In this document: positions 1-8,875 of the stretch, piece after piece
Numbering within the stretch: position 1 is the stretch's first letter
Layout of the letters: every line of letters starts with the position of its first letter
Assembly: GCF_002204185.1 (NCBI RefSeq)
Contig: NZ_MXPU01000018.1
Span: 78,106 to 142,105, forward strand
Direction of reading: 5' to 3'
Length of the DNA: 64,000 nt
From: Rhizobium esperanzae
Lineage (GTDB): Bacteria > Pseudomonadota > Alphaproteobacteria > Rhizobiales > Rhizobiaceae
Made by a program: the position numbers and the translations under genes
The notes under the pieces: generated by a model
What the model saw: the letters and a program-made list of their open reading frames with translations, nothing else
The model's database searches: none
What the model was told of the DNA's origin: nothing

Positions 1-829
1 CATCCGTCGTGGCCAGCCAGCGGTCTGCCGAAAAATACGCCCTGGTTCTTGCCTGCGATCCTGGTGCTGCCTTGAGGCCTAGAGCAAAACTAAATCTGTT
101 TTCGCTGCCGGCTTCGCGCGTGAAGCTGAGATAAGAGCCGAATCGATCGGCTTCGACATCGCGAAGGCTTTGGATCGACGCAAGCGCATCTTCAAAATCT
201 CGCCAGCACACCTGCTTTACAATGATCTCGAAAATGCGCAGCACTTCAGGGGCGAGAAGTCCCTCAGCATCAATCTTGGGTCCGACGATCTTGGCGCGGA
301 TCTCAACAATATTACCGGTCTCATCTCCACGAACCCTGAGGAAGGTCGAGCTGAGCGGCCGCGCCTCGTCCCGTTCATAGATGCGCTGAAAATAACACTC
401 ATAATCGCGATTGCGCATCGATGCGGCTTTCCATTCGCTCACCTCTATGCCCGCCTCTCGAAGAGCGCCGCAAATATTGGCGCCCGAGACCAACCACATC
501 CGCAGAAACTGACTTGCCAGGTCGAGCTTTGGGAGCTCCATCAGATGCCGCGATATCGATATCGTCGGACGAGGAGAAGAAGCAGCCGGATCAGAGCGGA
601 CGGCTAAGCGTGCGGAAGGGGCAGCCTTGTTGGACGCTCGATCTTCAAAATCTTCGGTCGGAGCTTCGGATCGGCGGATGTCCATGTAAGAAACGGCAAT
701 GGTTGCAACAACCATGGCGAGTACCAACAGTGCTGACCGACGTAACGAGCGCCGGTTGCTCAGCAACGGGAACTTCCAGCGCGGGGATGGGCCGTCGCTG
801 GAAGAACCGGCTGAGAATAATTTATTCAC
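1..829 (-). CDS. Membrane-anchored hypothetical protein (partial, 3' end off window)
   Basis: An open frame on the minus strand runs from an in-frame stop near 945 through the left edge without interruption. I chose the GTG at 829, which has an AGG about 7 nt upstream; TTG codons further upstream are alternatives. The visible ~276 residues start with a basic stretch, then one hydrophobic segment (about residues 30-50), a low-complexity Pro/Ser/Ala linker, and a soluble domain beginning near residue 95 (LPKLDLASQFLRMW). This looks like a single-pass protein with a periplasmic domain. It resembles in shape an uncharacterised rhizobial DUF family (DUF6030 is my guess from memory), so no function is assigned. 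Gene reality is supported by the long uninterrupted frame and a sensible TM-linker-domain layout; the product is unknown. Confidence 0.6.
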   Translation of the reverse strand, partial: MNKLFSAGSSSDGPSPRWKFPLLSNRRSLRRSALLVLAMVVATIAVSYMDIRRSEAPTEDFEDRASNKAAPSARLAVRSDPAASSPRPTISISRHLMELPKLDLASQFLRMWLVSGANICGALREAGIEVSEWKAASMRNRDYECYFQRIYERDEARPLSSTFLRVRGDETGNIVEIRAKIVGPKIDAEGLLAPEVLRIFEIIVKQVCWRDFEDALASIQSLRDVEADRFGSYLSFTREAGSENRFSFALGLKAAPGSQARTRAYFSADRWLATTD

Positions 830-1047
830 TGCGTTGCCTCGCAAGCTTGCGACCAGCGGCGTCGGTCGGCGCCTGGTCAATCCCCGTGGCCAATCCTTTG
901 AGGCGAGCAATGATGTGAAAGCGCTACAGCTGGCTCACCTTCGAAACCGCGATTTTGATGTCGAGTGTATCCAGCGTCAAGCAGGAGCCCTGAAACGGCT
1001 GCGCCCCAAAAGAAAAGCTCGCCTATGTCGCCGATCTCTTCGGGAAA

Positions 1048-1770
1048 TTACTTTCCATCAAGCCATTCCTGCAGCTCCGCCTCAGCGCGTTCTAGAGCGC
1101 TGTAATTCAGAAGTTTACGCAAGAAAGCAATCGTGACAGCGCGGGCGCGGAGATTGAAGCGGCCGTCCTCGTGGTCGTCGCCAGCCGTCTGATAGACGTC
1201 GAGCTTGTCGTAGAGCTGCTGCAGGCGGTTCTGCACGCTGCGCAGCGACAGGCTCCGGCGTTTGGCGATCGCCCGGTCAGTCAGACCGAGGGCTATGTCG
1301 ACGAGGATCTCGTATTCGGAATCGGTGAAGCCGTTGGTCTGACCGAGGCTCTTCTGCTGCAGACCACGCACTTCGCGGTCGATGACACACTGGCTCTCGA
1401 TGAAGATCGAGCGCAGCGCAAGCTTCAACCGCTCGTCGGAGGCGGATTTCAGCACATAGCCATAGGCGGCGCCATCCGGCACGATGCGCGAGACACCGCG
1501 CACATAAGCCTCATCCGAATAGTTCGACCAGAACAGGATGCGGGTCTCCGGCCGCTCCTTCCAGATCGTGCGCGCCGCCTCGATGCCGTTGCGGCTCGCC
1601 ATCTGCAGATCCATGACGATATGCGCAGACTTGTGGTCGCGGGCGAGCTTCTCACCGACGGTTCCGTTCTCCGCCTCGATCACCGTGTCGCATTCCGGCA
1701 GGGCGGCGTTAACAGCCTCGTGCAGGTAGGACCGGTGCAGCGGGTCGTCCTCGACGATCAGAACTTTCAT
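1048..1770 (-). CDS. NarL/LuxR-type response regulator
   Basis: 240 aa. The N-terminal receiver has the acidic pair D8/D9, the phospho-acceptor D54 (VMDLQM) and the conserved lysine K108 (YVLKSA). A C-terminal LuxR-type helix-turn-helix lies around residues 145-205 (TDSEYEILVDIALGLTDRAI, then SLRSVQNRL), followed by a ~25-residue tail. It lies 13 nt downstream of the histidine kinase gene and should be its cognate partner. The ATG at 1770 has GGAGAAAG upstream. Being divergent from the sugar ABC operon, the pair most plausibly controls that transporter; this is inference from context. Confidence 0.92.
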   Translation of the reverse strand: MKVLIVEDDPLHRSYLHEAVNAALPECDTVIEAENGTVGEKLARDHKSAHIVMDLQMASRNGIEAARTIWKERPETRILFWSNYSDEAYVRGVSRIVPDGAAYGYVLKSASDERLKLALRSIFIESQCVIDREVRGLQQKSLGQTNGFTDSEYEILVDIALGLTDRAIAKRRSLSLRSVQNRLQQLYDKLDVYQTAGDDHEDGRFNLRARAVTIAFLRKLLNYSALERAEAELQEWLDGK

Positions 1771-1783
1771 CGTGTCTTTCTCC

Positions 1784-3022
1784 TCAGTCTGGCTCGCGCG
1801 CCGTGCCGTTCGGCGCCAGCGGCAGCACGACGCGCACCGCGGTCCCGCGATTGTTATGGCCGGGGCCGATCGTGAAGCGCGCCGAGATAAGCCGCGCGCG
1901 GGTCTTCATATTGTCGATGCCGCCGCCGATCCGTCCTCGCGTCTTGGCAAGGCCAGCCCCATCGTCGGAGATTTCAATCGACAGTTGCTCGTCGTCGGCT
2001 TCGAGCCCCACCATGATCGCCAGCGGGGCGGCATGGCGCACGGCATTGTTGATCGCTTCCTGCGCGATGCGGAACAAGGCGACGCTGACGGTCGGCTCCA
2101 GCCTTTCCAGCGCGCCGTTCGTCTCGTCGACAAGGCCCCATTCGATGCCCGATCCGGTATCGCGGGTCGATCGGTCGAGATGATGCTCGATCGCCTGCGC
2201 GAGGCCGAACAGCTGGAGCACGGAGGGTTTTGCCTGTTCGATGATCTGCCGCAGATCCTGCATGCAATGCTGCAGGGAACGCGAAACGGGTTCGAGCGCC
2301 TCGGGCGTCACCTCGCCGTTACGCGACAACCGATCGATCCGCCGGGCGAGCCGCGTCAGGTCGGCAAGCGTCTGGTCGTGAAGGTCCATGCCGATCCGCT
2401 GGCGTTCCTGCTCCAGGGCTTCGGTCAGCTTCAGGGCGCCCTGACGCAGCCCCTCCTCGCGGGCGCGAGCTTCGGCCTCCACGATCGCCGAGCGTTGCGC
2501 CTGCTCGGCCGCCTGCAGCGCGAAGAAATAGGGCGTCAGCAGATCGGCGATGATGCGGGCGCGCTCGACATCTTCCATCGTATAGACGCCCGCTCTGTGA
2601 GAAGAGCAGGAAAGTGCTGCGATGATCGTGCCCTGCACCTTCATGGGAACATGCAGCCGGCTCCTCAGCGATTGCTCGACAATCGGCCGCTTGAAGGCGC
2701 CCTCGAAATGAAAGCGCGGATCTTTCATGGCGTCGTCCGAGAGCAGAAAGTCGACCTCACCCCGCAGGAGAGAGCGGATGGGGCTGTTGATAACGGGCGC
2801 ACCGGCAATCTCGCCCCAGGCGGTCTCGATGCCCGTCTCATAGGCCGTGTGATAGTTGCCGCCTTCGAGCAGCACGCAGACGTCGAGATGGTCGTGCGGG
2901 ATAATGTGGGCGACCTCGGCGGCGACGGAACGGATGGCCGAGCGGAAGTCGAGCTGGCCCGCGAGCAGCCGCGAAATGCCGAGATAGTGGTCGAACAGGG
3001 CTGCCGGTGCAAGATGCAGCAT
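1784..3022 (-). CDS. Soluble GAF-domain sensor histidine kinase (HisKA_3 family)
   Basis: 412 aa from the ATG at 3022, which has a strong GGGAGGA Shine-Dalgarno; the frame stays open further upstream to 3232 but that part looks non-coding. Order: GAF-like sensor domain (about 25-190), coiled coil (EAEARAREEGLRQGALKL), HisKA_3 dimerisation helix with phospho-acceptor His in DLHDQTLADL, then an HATPase_c domain with N box (AQEAINNAVRHA) and G box (ISDDGAGL). No transmembrane segment is visible, so the signal is probably sensed in the cytoplasm. It pairs with the downstream NarL-type regulator and is divergent from a sugar transporter, so a sugar or metabolite ligand is a reasonable guess. Confidence 0.9.
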   Translation of the reverse strand: MLHLAPAALFDHYLGISRLLAGQLDFRSAIRSVAAEVAHIIPHDHLDVCVLLEGGNYHTAYETGIETAWGEIAGAPVINSPIRSLLRGEVDFLLSDDAMKDPRFHFEGAFKRPIVEQSLRSRLHVPMKVQGTIIAALSCSSHRAGVYTMEDVERARIIADLLTPYFFALQAAEQAQRSAIVEAEARAREEGLRQGALKLTEALEQERQRIGMDLHDQTLADLTRLARRIDRLSRNGEVTPEALEPVSRSLQHCMQDLRQIIEQAKPSVLQLFGLAQAIEHHLDRSTRDTGSGIEWGLVDETNGALERLEPTVSVALFRIAQEAINNAVRHAAPLAIMVGLEADDEQLSIEISDDGAGLAKTRGRIGGGIDNMKTRARLISARFTIGPGHNNRGTAVRVVLPLAPNGTAREPD

Positions 3023-3194
3023 TGTCAGTTCCTCCCGCCACGACAGACTCCTCAACCTGTCGAGATCATATCCCAGTAAGCGCCCGCAAGTGGGCCGCCG
3101 TCTTGCGTAAACCCGCAGCTTGTCGCGCAAAACCCGCAAACGAGTTGCTGCCTTGCCCCTGTACAGGTCGGCCGATCTCCCGCATCCTGCCCTT

Positions 3195-3215
3195 ACTGAG
3201 AGGAGGAAGCTCAGT
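3195..3215. promoter_or_regulatory. Dyad in the kinase/ABC divergent intergenic region
   Basis: ACTGAG, 9 nt spacer, CTCAGT: a perfect 6-bp inverted repeat about 86 nt upstream of the binding-protein start and 170 nt upstream of the kinase start. It is a candidate response-regulator site. This is sequence inspection only; a 6-bp arm pair can occur by chance. Confidence 0.35.
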
Positions 3216-3300
3216 TCAAGAACAATTTTCACTCGAGGCCCGCTTGAGCCGGCAGGAGTGAAGCGATCCGCCGACCGGCGCGATCATGAGGGAGGAAGAG

Positions 3301-4317
3301 ATGACAATCCGTAAGATGCTTCTGGCATCGGCCGCTATTGCTTGCGCCGCCATGCCCGTTTCCGCCTTTGCCGACACGTCGGCCAAGAAGATCGCCCTTT
3401 CCAACAACTACGCCGGAAACTCCTGGCGTCAGGCCATGCTGACGAGCTGGGGCAAGGTGACGAGCGAGGCCGTAAAGGCTGGCGTCGTTGCCGCCGCCGA
3501 CCCTTTCACCACCGCCGAGAACCAGGCGACAGAACAGGCGGCGCAGATCCAGAACATGATCCTGCAGGGCTATGACGCGATCGTGCTGAACGCCGCCTCG
3601 CCGACGGCGCTGAACGGCGCCGTCAAGGAAGCCTGCGACGCCGGCATTACAGTCGTTTCCTTCGACGGCATCGTGACGGAACCCTGCGCCTGGCGTATCG
3701 CCGTCAATTTCAAGGAAATGGGCCGCAGCGAGGTCGAGTATTTGTCGAAGAAGCTGCCCGCTGGCGGCAACCTGCTCGAGATCCGCGGCCTTGCCGGCGT
3801 CTTCGTCGACGACGAGATCTCGGCCGGCATCCATGACGGCGTCAAGCAGTTCCCGCAGTTCAAGATCGTCGGCTCCGTGCACGGAGACTGGGCGCAGGAC
3901 GTGGCGCAGAAGGCCGTTGCCGGTATCCTGCCGAGCCTACCCGATATTGTCGGCGTGGTGACGCAGGGCGGTGACGGTTATGGCGCCGCGCAGGCGATTG
4001 CCGCGACCGACCGGAAGATGCCGACCATCATCATGGGCAACCGCGAAGACGAGCTGAAGTGGTGGAAGGAGCAGAAGGACGCCAAGGGCTACGAGACGAT
4101 GTCGGTGTCCATCGCGCCTGGCGTCTCCACCCTCGCCTTCTGGGTCGCCCAGCAGATCCTCGACGGCAAGCAGGTCAAGAAGGATCTCGTCGTGCCCTTC
4201 CTGCGCATCGACCAGGACAATCTGGAAACGAACCTCGCCAACACCCAGGCCGGCGGCGTCGCTAATGTGGAATACACGCAGGCAGACGCGATCAAGGTCA
4301 TCGAGTCGGCAAAATAA
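3301..4317 (+). CDS. CUT2-type sugar ABC transporter substrate-binding protein
   Basis: 338 aa. The start is the ATG at 3301 (GGGAGGAAG just upstream), not the earlier in-frame ATG at 3286. A Sec signal peptide of about 24 residues ends at SAFA. The mature part is a periplasmic-binding-protein type 1 fold of the ribose/xylose group: two-lobe pattern with QAAQIQNMILQGYDAIVLNA, then GGDGYGAAQAIAA and the hinge-side segment TLAFWVAQQILDGKQV. It captures a sugar in the periplasm for the permease pair encoded downstream. It is the first gene of the operon. The exact sugar cannot be told from sequence by eye. Confidence 0.93.
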   Translation: MTIRKMLLASAAIACAAMPVSAFADTSAKKIALSNNYAGNSWRQAMLTSWGKVTSEAVKAGVVAAADPFTTAENQATEQAAQIQNMILQGYDAIVLNAASPTALNGAVKEACDAGITVVSFDGIVTEPCAWRIAVNFKEMGRSEVEYLSKKLPAGGNLLEIRGLAGVFVDDEISAGIHDGVKQFPQFKIVGSVHGDWAQDVAQKAVAGILPSLPDIVGVVTQGGDGYGAAQAIAATDRKMPTIIMGNREDELKWWKEQKDAKGYETMSVSIAPGVSTLAFWVAQQILDGKQVKKDLVVPFLRIDQDNLETNLANTQAGGVANVEYTQADAIKVIESAK

Positions 4318-4327
4318 CTCTCCCGGC

Positions 4328-4360
4328 GACTGCCGTGGGCGAAAACGCCGCGCGGCAGTC
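4328..4360 (+). promoter_or_regulatory. Intercistronic hairpin after the binding-protein gene
   Basis: GACTGCCG at 4328-4335 pairs perfectly with CGGCAGTC at 4353-4360, and the interior GGCG/CGCC adds a second stem around AAAA. There is no T tract, so it fits an mRNA-stabilising or partial-termination hairpin rather than a simple terminator. Such structures commonly keep binding-protein mRNA in excess over transporter mRNA. A GTG that could start the next gene lies in the left arm, favouring the later ATG at 4386. Confidence 0.7.
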
Positions 4361-4385
4361 CTTCCGAGCAGATGTGGCGGGTAGC

Positions 4386-5837
4386 ATGGATGAGGTTTTG
4401 AAGGCGGTGATCGCCGTCGATGGCGCCAAGGTGAGTTTCGGCGCGGTCAGGGCGCTTGACGGCGTCACGCTCCGGGTCATGCCGGGCGAATGCGTCGGGC
4501 TGGTCGGGCACAATGGAGCCGGCAAGTCCACCATCGTCAGCGTCATCAACGGCGGCCTCACGCCTCATGAAGGAAGTGTGGCCAGCGATGGCGAGCGGCT
4601 GGAGCGTTACGGCATTAATGCGGCGCGCGCCCGCGGCGTACGCTGCGTCTTCCAGGAGCTGTCGCTCTGCCCCAATCTCTCCATCGTCGAGAATACACGC
4701 ATCATGCATCGCGATCTCGGCGGCTTCGGCTGGCGCAGACGCGCCGCAAGAATTATCGAGAAGAGCCTCGATGCGGTCTTTCCTGGCCACGGCATCGACA
4801 GCGACCGGGCCGTCGGTGATCTCTCGATCGCCGAGCGGCAGATGGTCGAGATAGCGATGGCCTTTTCCGACGCCGGCATTGCGCCGCGGCTGGTGATTCT
4901 CGACGAGCCGACCTCCTCGCTCGATGCGAGCCTCGCCCGCCAGATGCTCGACCATGTCCGCCGCTTCGTCGCAGCCGGCGGCTCCGTCATCTTCATCTCG
5001 CATATCCTGCACGAGATTCTGGAAACCTCCGACCGCATCGTCGTCATGAAGGACGGCCGCGTCGTTGCCGAACGTCCCGCCTACGGTTTTGACCATCACG
5101 GCCTTGTTGAGGCCATGGGCACGGTTGCGAAGGAGGAGATGGGCCAGCGCCCGGTGCGCGAGCAAACCACCGCTCCGCTCATTCTGTCCCATCAGACGGT
5201 GGGCCGCACCTTTTCAGCCCGCAAGGGCGAGATCATTGGGTTGGCGGGGCTCGCCGGCCACGGGCAGACTGAGCTCCTGCTTGCCCTGCATGCAGCCCAA
5301 TCCGGAAATTGGCTGCCTGAGCGAGATCCGCTCGTCACCTTCGTCGCCGGCGACCGCCGCCTGAACGGCGTCTTCGAACTGTGGAGTATTCTGCGCAACT
5401 TCTCCGTCGCCTCGCTCGGTGACCTGTCGCGACGCGGCCTCATTCTCGCGGACGAAGAGGAGGCCAAGGGTGCGGACTGGAAGCGGCGGATCGAGATCCG
5501 CACGCCCGATATGGAAAACCGCATCCTGTCGCTTTCCGGCGGCAACCAGCAGAAGGTGCTCTTCGCCCGCGCCCTTGCCACACGCGCGCCCATCGTCCTG
5601 ATGGACGATCCGATGCGCGGTGTCGACGTCGGGACCAAGCAGGAGGTTTACGCCATTATTCGCGACGAAGCTTCGCACGGCCGCACCTTTATCTGGTATT
5701 CGACCGAAATGGACGAGGTGCGCCTCTGCGACCGCGTCTATGTCTTCCGCGAAGGCCGCATCACCGCCGAACTCGCCGGCGACGCCGTCAACGAGACGAA
5801 TATCATCGCCGCCTCCTTCGAAGGGGTCGCCGCATGA
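4386..5837 (+). CDS. CUT2-type sugar ABC transporter ATP-binding protein (two nucleotide-binding domains)
   Basis: 483 aa from ATG 4386 (MDEVLKAV); a GTG at 4335 is in frame but lies inside a hairpin. Domain 1 has Walker A GHNGAGKS, a signature-like LSIAERQ and Walker B LVILDEPT. Domain 2 has the degenerate Walker A typical of this family (GLAGHGQTE), a full signature LSGGNQQK and Walker B-like IVLMDDPMRGVD. Such asymmetric fused ATPases power RbsA/XylG-type importers. The stop overlaps the start of the first permease (ATGA), showing translational coupling. Confidence 0.93.
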   Translation: MDEVLKAVIAVDGAKVSFGAVRALDGVTLRVMPGECVGLVGHNGAGKSTIVSVINGGLTPHEGSVASDGERLERYGINAARARGVRCVFQELSLCPNLSIVENTRIMHRDLGGFGWRRRAARIIEKSLDAVFPGHGIDSDRAVGDLSIAERQMVEIAMAFSDAGIAPRLVILDEPTSSLDASLARQMLDHVRRFVAAGGSVIFISHILHEILETSDRIVVMKDGRVVAERPAYGFDHHGLVEAMGTVAKEEMGQRPVREQTTAPLILSHQTVGRTFSARKGEIIGLAGLAGHGQTELLLALHAAQSGNWLPERDPLVTFVAGDRRLNGVFELWSILRNFSVASLGDLSRRGLILADEEEAKGADWKRRIEIRTPDMENRILSLSGGNQQKVLFARALATRAPIVLMDDPMRGVDVGTKQEVYAIIRDEASHGRTFIWYSTEMDEVRLCDRVYVFREGRITAELAGDAVNETNIIAASFEGVAA

Positions 5838-6784
5838 CGGCCCGGCTCTCGTCCGACGCCATGCGTCTTGCCATTCCCGCTTTGTCGCTGACCCTGCTGC
5901 TCGCCGCCGTCTTCTGGCTGCAGCCGCGCGCCATGAGCTATGTCGGGCTCAACCTGCTGTTCAATCTGGCCGTGCCGATCGCACTTGCGACGATCGCGCA
6001 GATGCTTGTCATGGCGGTGAACGATCTCGATCTGTCGATGGGCACCTTCGTCAGCTTCGTCGCCTGTGTGAGCGCGACCTTTCTGCGCGATGACCCGGCG
6101 ACCGGCATCCTGATCCTTGCGGGAGCGATCGCGGCCTATGCGGGCCTCGGCGTCATCATCTACCTGCGCGACCTGCCGTCCATCGTCGTCACTCTCGGCA
6201 TGAGCTTCGCCTGGGGTGGCCTTGCCGTTCTATTGCTGCCGGCGCCGGGCGGGCAGGCGCCGGATTGGGTGCGCTCTCTGATGACCGTCAAGCCGCCGCT
6301 GGCGCCGATGGCGATCGTCGCCAGCATCATCATCGCCGCCGTCGCCCATCTTCTCGTCATGCGGTCTTCCCTGGGCGTGCTGATCCGCGGCATCGGCGGC
6401 AACCAGCGCTCAGTCGAGCGGGCCGGCTGGTCGATTGTCGGGGCGCGGGCCATCGCCTATGGGCTTGCCGGCTTCTTCGCGGTGCTTGCCGGCATCGCTC
6501 TCGTCGGCCTCACCACCTCGGCCGATGCCAATATCGCGCTGCGTTATACGCTGCTGTCGATCGCCGGCGTGATCCTCGGCGGCGGCGAGTTCATCGGCGG
6601 CCGCGTCTCCCCTGTCGGCGCCGTCATCGGTGCGCTGACGCTGACGCTCGCCGGCTCATTCCTGTCCTTCCTGCGCATCTCGCCGGATTGGCAGATCGGA
6701 GCCCAGGGCGCGATCCTGATCATCGTGCTCGCGCTGCGCCTGATGCTGAACCGCCTGGAGAAACGGGAGAAACGCCGCCGATGA
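5834..6784 (+). CDS. CUT2-type sugar ABC transporter permease 1
   Basis: 316 aa, eight to ten hydrophobic segments. The RbsC-type cores are visible: NDLDLSMGTFVSFVAC near the middle of the first half, and later GGGEFIGGRVSPVGAVIGAL. It overlaps the ATPase gene by 4 nt and the second permease by 4 nt. With the second permease it should form a heterodimeric membrane pore. It is a full-length member by size. Confidence 0.92.
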   Translation: MTARLSSDAMRLAIPALSLTLLLAAVFWLQPRAMSYVGLNLLFNLAVPIALATIAQMLVMAVNDLDLSMGTFVSFVACVSATFLRDDPATGILILAGAIAAYAGLGVIIYLRDLPSIVVTLGMSFAWGGLAVLLLPAPGGQAPDWVRSLMTVKPPLAPMAIVASIIIAAVAHLLVMRSSLGVLIRGIGGNQRSVERAGWSIVGARAIAYGLAGFFAVLAGIALVGLTTSADANIALRYTLLSIAGVILGGGEFIGGRVSPVGAVIGALTLTLAGSFLSFLRISPDWQIGAQGAILIIVLALRLMLNRLEKREKRRR

Positions 6785-7731
6785 CTCCCCTTCTCAGCCT
6801 TTTCGGCAAACCCTGGATCTGGTCATGGCTTGCCGCTTTCATCGTCTGGTTCCTGACGATCATGGTGACGCTTGGCGCCAGTACGCTCGGCCTGTCGCAG
6901 GCGGCACTCACCTTCGCCGCCTTCTCGGCGATCGTCGGCATCGGCCAGATGTTCGTCATCACGCTCGGTCCCGGCAATATCGATCTGTCGGTTCCCGCCA
7001 CCATGACACTTGCCGGCACGGTGGCGCTGAAGCTGATGAATGTCGAAAACGGCTTGATCCTGCCCGGTCTTCTTGTCGCCATCCTCATCGGCCTCGTCGT
7101 CGGCCTCGGCAACTATGCGCTGATCAAGGCGCTGCGCATTCCGCCGATCATCGCCACGCTTTCCGTGAGCTTCATCGTGCAGTCCGCGGCGATCTGGACG
7201 AACCGCGGCTTGCGCATCAAGCCGCCGAGCATGCTTGCGGAATTCACCACCTCGAACACGCTCGGCGTGCCGAACGTGGCGATCGTGGCGCTCCTCATCT
7301 CGCTTCTCGCCTGGTTCCTGCTCCATAAGACGATCTACGGGCGATGGATCTCGGCGATCGGCCAGAGCATGCCCGCCTCACGCATGGCCGGCATTCCGGT
7401 CGACGGCACGCGCTTCGTCACCTACCTCTTCTGCGCCGTGCTTGCATCCGTCGCGGGCTACCTGCTAGCTTGCTTCTCCGGCGGCGCAGCACTCAACATG
7501 GGCTCGGAATATCTGCTGACCTCGATTGCCGTCGTCGTGATCGGCGGCACGGCGGTGGCCGGCGGCGATTCCAACGTACCGGGCATCTGGGGCGCGTCGC
7601 TCTTCATGTTCCTGGTCGTCTCCATGCTCAATACCTATGGGTTCGGCGCAGGCGTCCGCCTCATCATGACCGGCCTCATCATCATCAGCGTGATCATGTT
7701 CGCCGGCGGTCGCCGGGCCGGCATGCGATAA
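6781..7731 (+). CDS. CUT2-type sugar ABC transporter permease 2
   Basis: 316 aa from ATG 6781, which overlaps the TGA of the first permease. It is a multi-spanning inner-membrane protein with the RbsC-type motif GPGNIDLSVPATMTLAGTVA and the C-terminal GGTAVAGGDSNVPGIWGASL. A longer in-frame extension to 6265 is merely the overlap with permease 1 in another frame. It partners with the preceding permease for sugar import. Confidence 0.92.
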   Translation: MTPLLSLFGKPWIWSWLAAFIVWFLTIMVTLGASTLGLSQAALTFAAFSAIVGIGQMFVITLGPGNIDLSVPATMTLAGTVALKLMNVENGLILPGLLVAILIGLVVGLGNYALIKALRIPPIIATLSVSFIVQSAAIWTNRGLRIKPPSMLAEFTTSNTLGVPNVAIVALLISLLAWFLLHKTIYGRWISAIGQSMPASRMAGIPVDGTRFVTYLFCAVLASVAGYLLACFSGGAALNMGSEYLLTSIAVVVIGGTAVAGGDSNVPGIWGASLFMFLVVSMLNTYGFGAGVRLIMTGLIIISVIMFAGGRRAGMR

Positions 7732-7745
7732 TCAGGAAGACCGCC

Positions 7746-8660
7746 ATGGCCGAGGCCAGCATCTACGAAATCCACGACGCGCGCTTCCGGCAGTTGATCG
7801 TCACCAGCGCCGGCCTCGACGAACTCTATTCGGGCTGCCGCTGGGCGGAGGGTCCTGTCTGGTTCAACGATGCCAACCAGCTTCTGTGGAGCGACATTCC
7901 AAACCAGCGCATACTGCGATGGACGCCCGAGGGCGGCGTCTCCCTCTACCGGCAGCCATCCAACTTCACCAACGGCCACACGCGCGACCGCCAGGGCCGG
8001 CTCGTCTCCTGCGAACACGGCGGGCGCCGCGTCACGCGCACCGAGACCGACGGCTCGATCAGCGTGCTCGCCGACCGTTTCGAAGGCGCACGGCTCAATT
8101 CGCCGAATGACGTGGTGGTGAAATCAGACGGCACGATCTGGTTCACCGATCCGACCTACGGCATCATGTCGAATTATGAGGGCTATCAAGCCGAGCCCGA
8201 GCAGGCGACGCGCAACGTCTATCGGCTCGATCCGGCGACCGGTAAACTTGCGGCCGTCGTCACGGATTTCATCCAGCCGAACGGTCTCGCTTTCTCGCCT
8301 GACGAGATGATCCTCTACATCGCGGACTCGGCAGCAAGCCACGACGAAAGCCTGCCACGTCACATCCGCGCCTTCGACGTGATCGATGGCAGCAGGCTCG
8401 AAAACGGCCGCGTCTTCTGCCACATCGACAACGGCATTCCGGACGGCATCCGGACCGACGTCAATGGGAATCTCTGGTCGAGCGCCGGTGACGGCGTGCA
8501 CTGCTTCGATCCGGCAGGCAAACTGATCGGCAAGATCCGCATCCCTCAGACCGTCGCCAATCTCACCTTTGGCGGCCCCGGACGCAACCGTCTGTTCATA
8601 GCCGCAACGCGCTCGCTTTATTCGGTCTATGTTGCCACGAGCGGTGCTCAAAGGCCGTGA
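7746..8660 (+). CDS. SMP-30/gluconolactonase family hydrolase
   Basis: 304 aa six-bladed beta-propeller of the SMP-30/gluconolactonase/LRE family. The metal-binding pattern is present: Glu in RWAEGPVWF near residue 34, Asn in NSPNDVVVKSDG near 120, Asn in QPNGLAFSPDE and Asp in PDGIRTDVNGNLW. It starts 14 nt after the second permease and ends the transporter operon, so it probably opens a sugar lactone formed from the imported sugar after oxidation. No dehydrogenase is in this operon. The leader ends in GGAAGACCGCC before ATG 7746. Confidence 0.9.
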   Translation: MAEASIYEIHDARFRQLIVTSAGLDELYSGCRWAEGPVWFNDANQLLWSDIPNQRILRWTPEGGVSLYRQPSNFTNGHTRDRQGRLVSCEHGGRRVTRTETDGSISVLADRFEGARLNSPNDVVVKSDGTIWFTDPTYGIMSNYEGYQAEPEQATRNVYRLDPATGKLAAVVTDFIQPNGLAFSPDEMILYIADSAASHDESLPRHIRAFDVIDGSRLENGRVFCHIDNGIPDGIRTDVNGNLWSSAGDGVHCFDPAGKLIGKIRIPQTVANLTFGGPGRNRLFIAATRSLYSVYVATSGAQRP

Positions 8661-8875
8661 GCCGGTGATAGCCACGTTCACGAGAGCCAAGCCGGGCGGG
8701 TTGAAAGCTGCCGCTCACATCGCCGAACTGATTGCCGTCTACTTAAGATGCTGCGGATAAGACGATAAGGATCGAATCAGGTCTTTCCGCTTGCTGACCG
8801 TTATCCGGAGTCATCGGACCTCGCTGACAAACGCCCGCCGCATCGCGCGGCGGTGCGTCATCTCGTAAATCAGAG

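Noticed and set aside
170..1136. Three plus-strand open frames at the left edge
   Set aside because: They are shadows of a minus-strand frame that stays open from about 945 to the edge and has a TM-linker-domain layout.
3229..3882. Long minus-strand frame opposite the binding-protein gene
   Set aside because: It is an antisense shadow of a clear, high-confidence gene with typical GC-rich third-codon bias.
4335..4385. Earlier GTG start for the ATPase gene
   Set aside because: The GTG lies inside a hairpin; the following ATG at 4386 fits the family N-terminus better.
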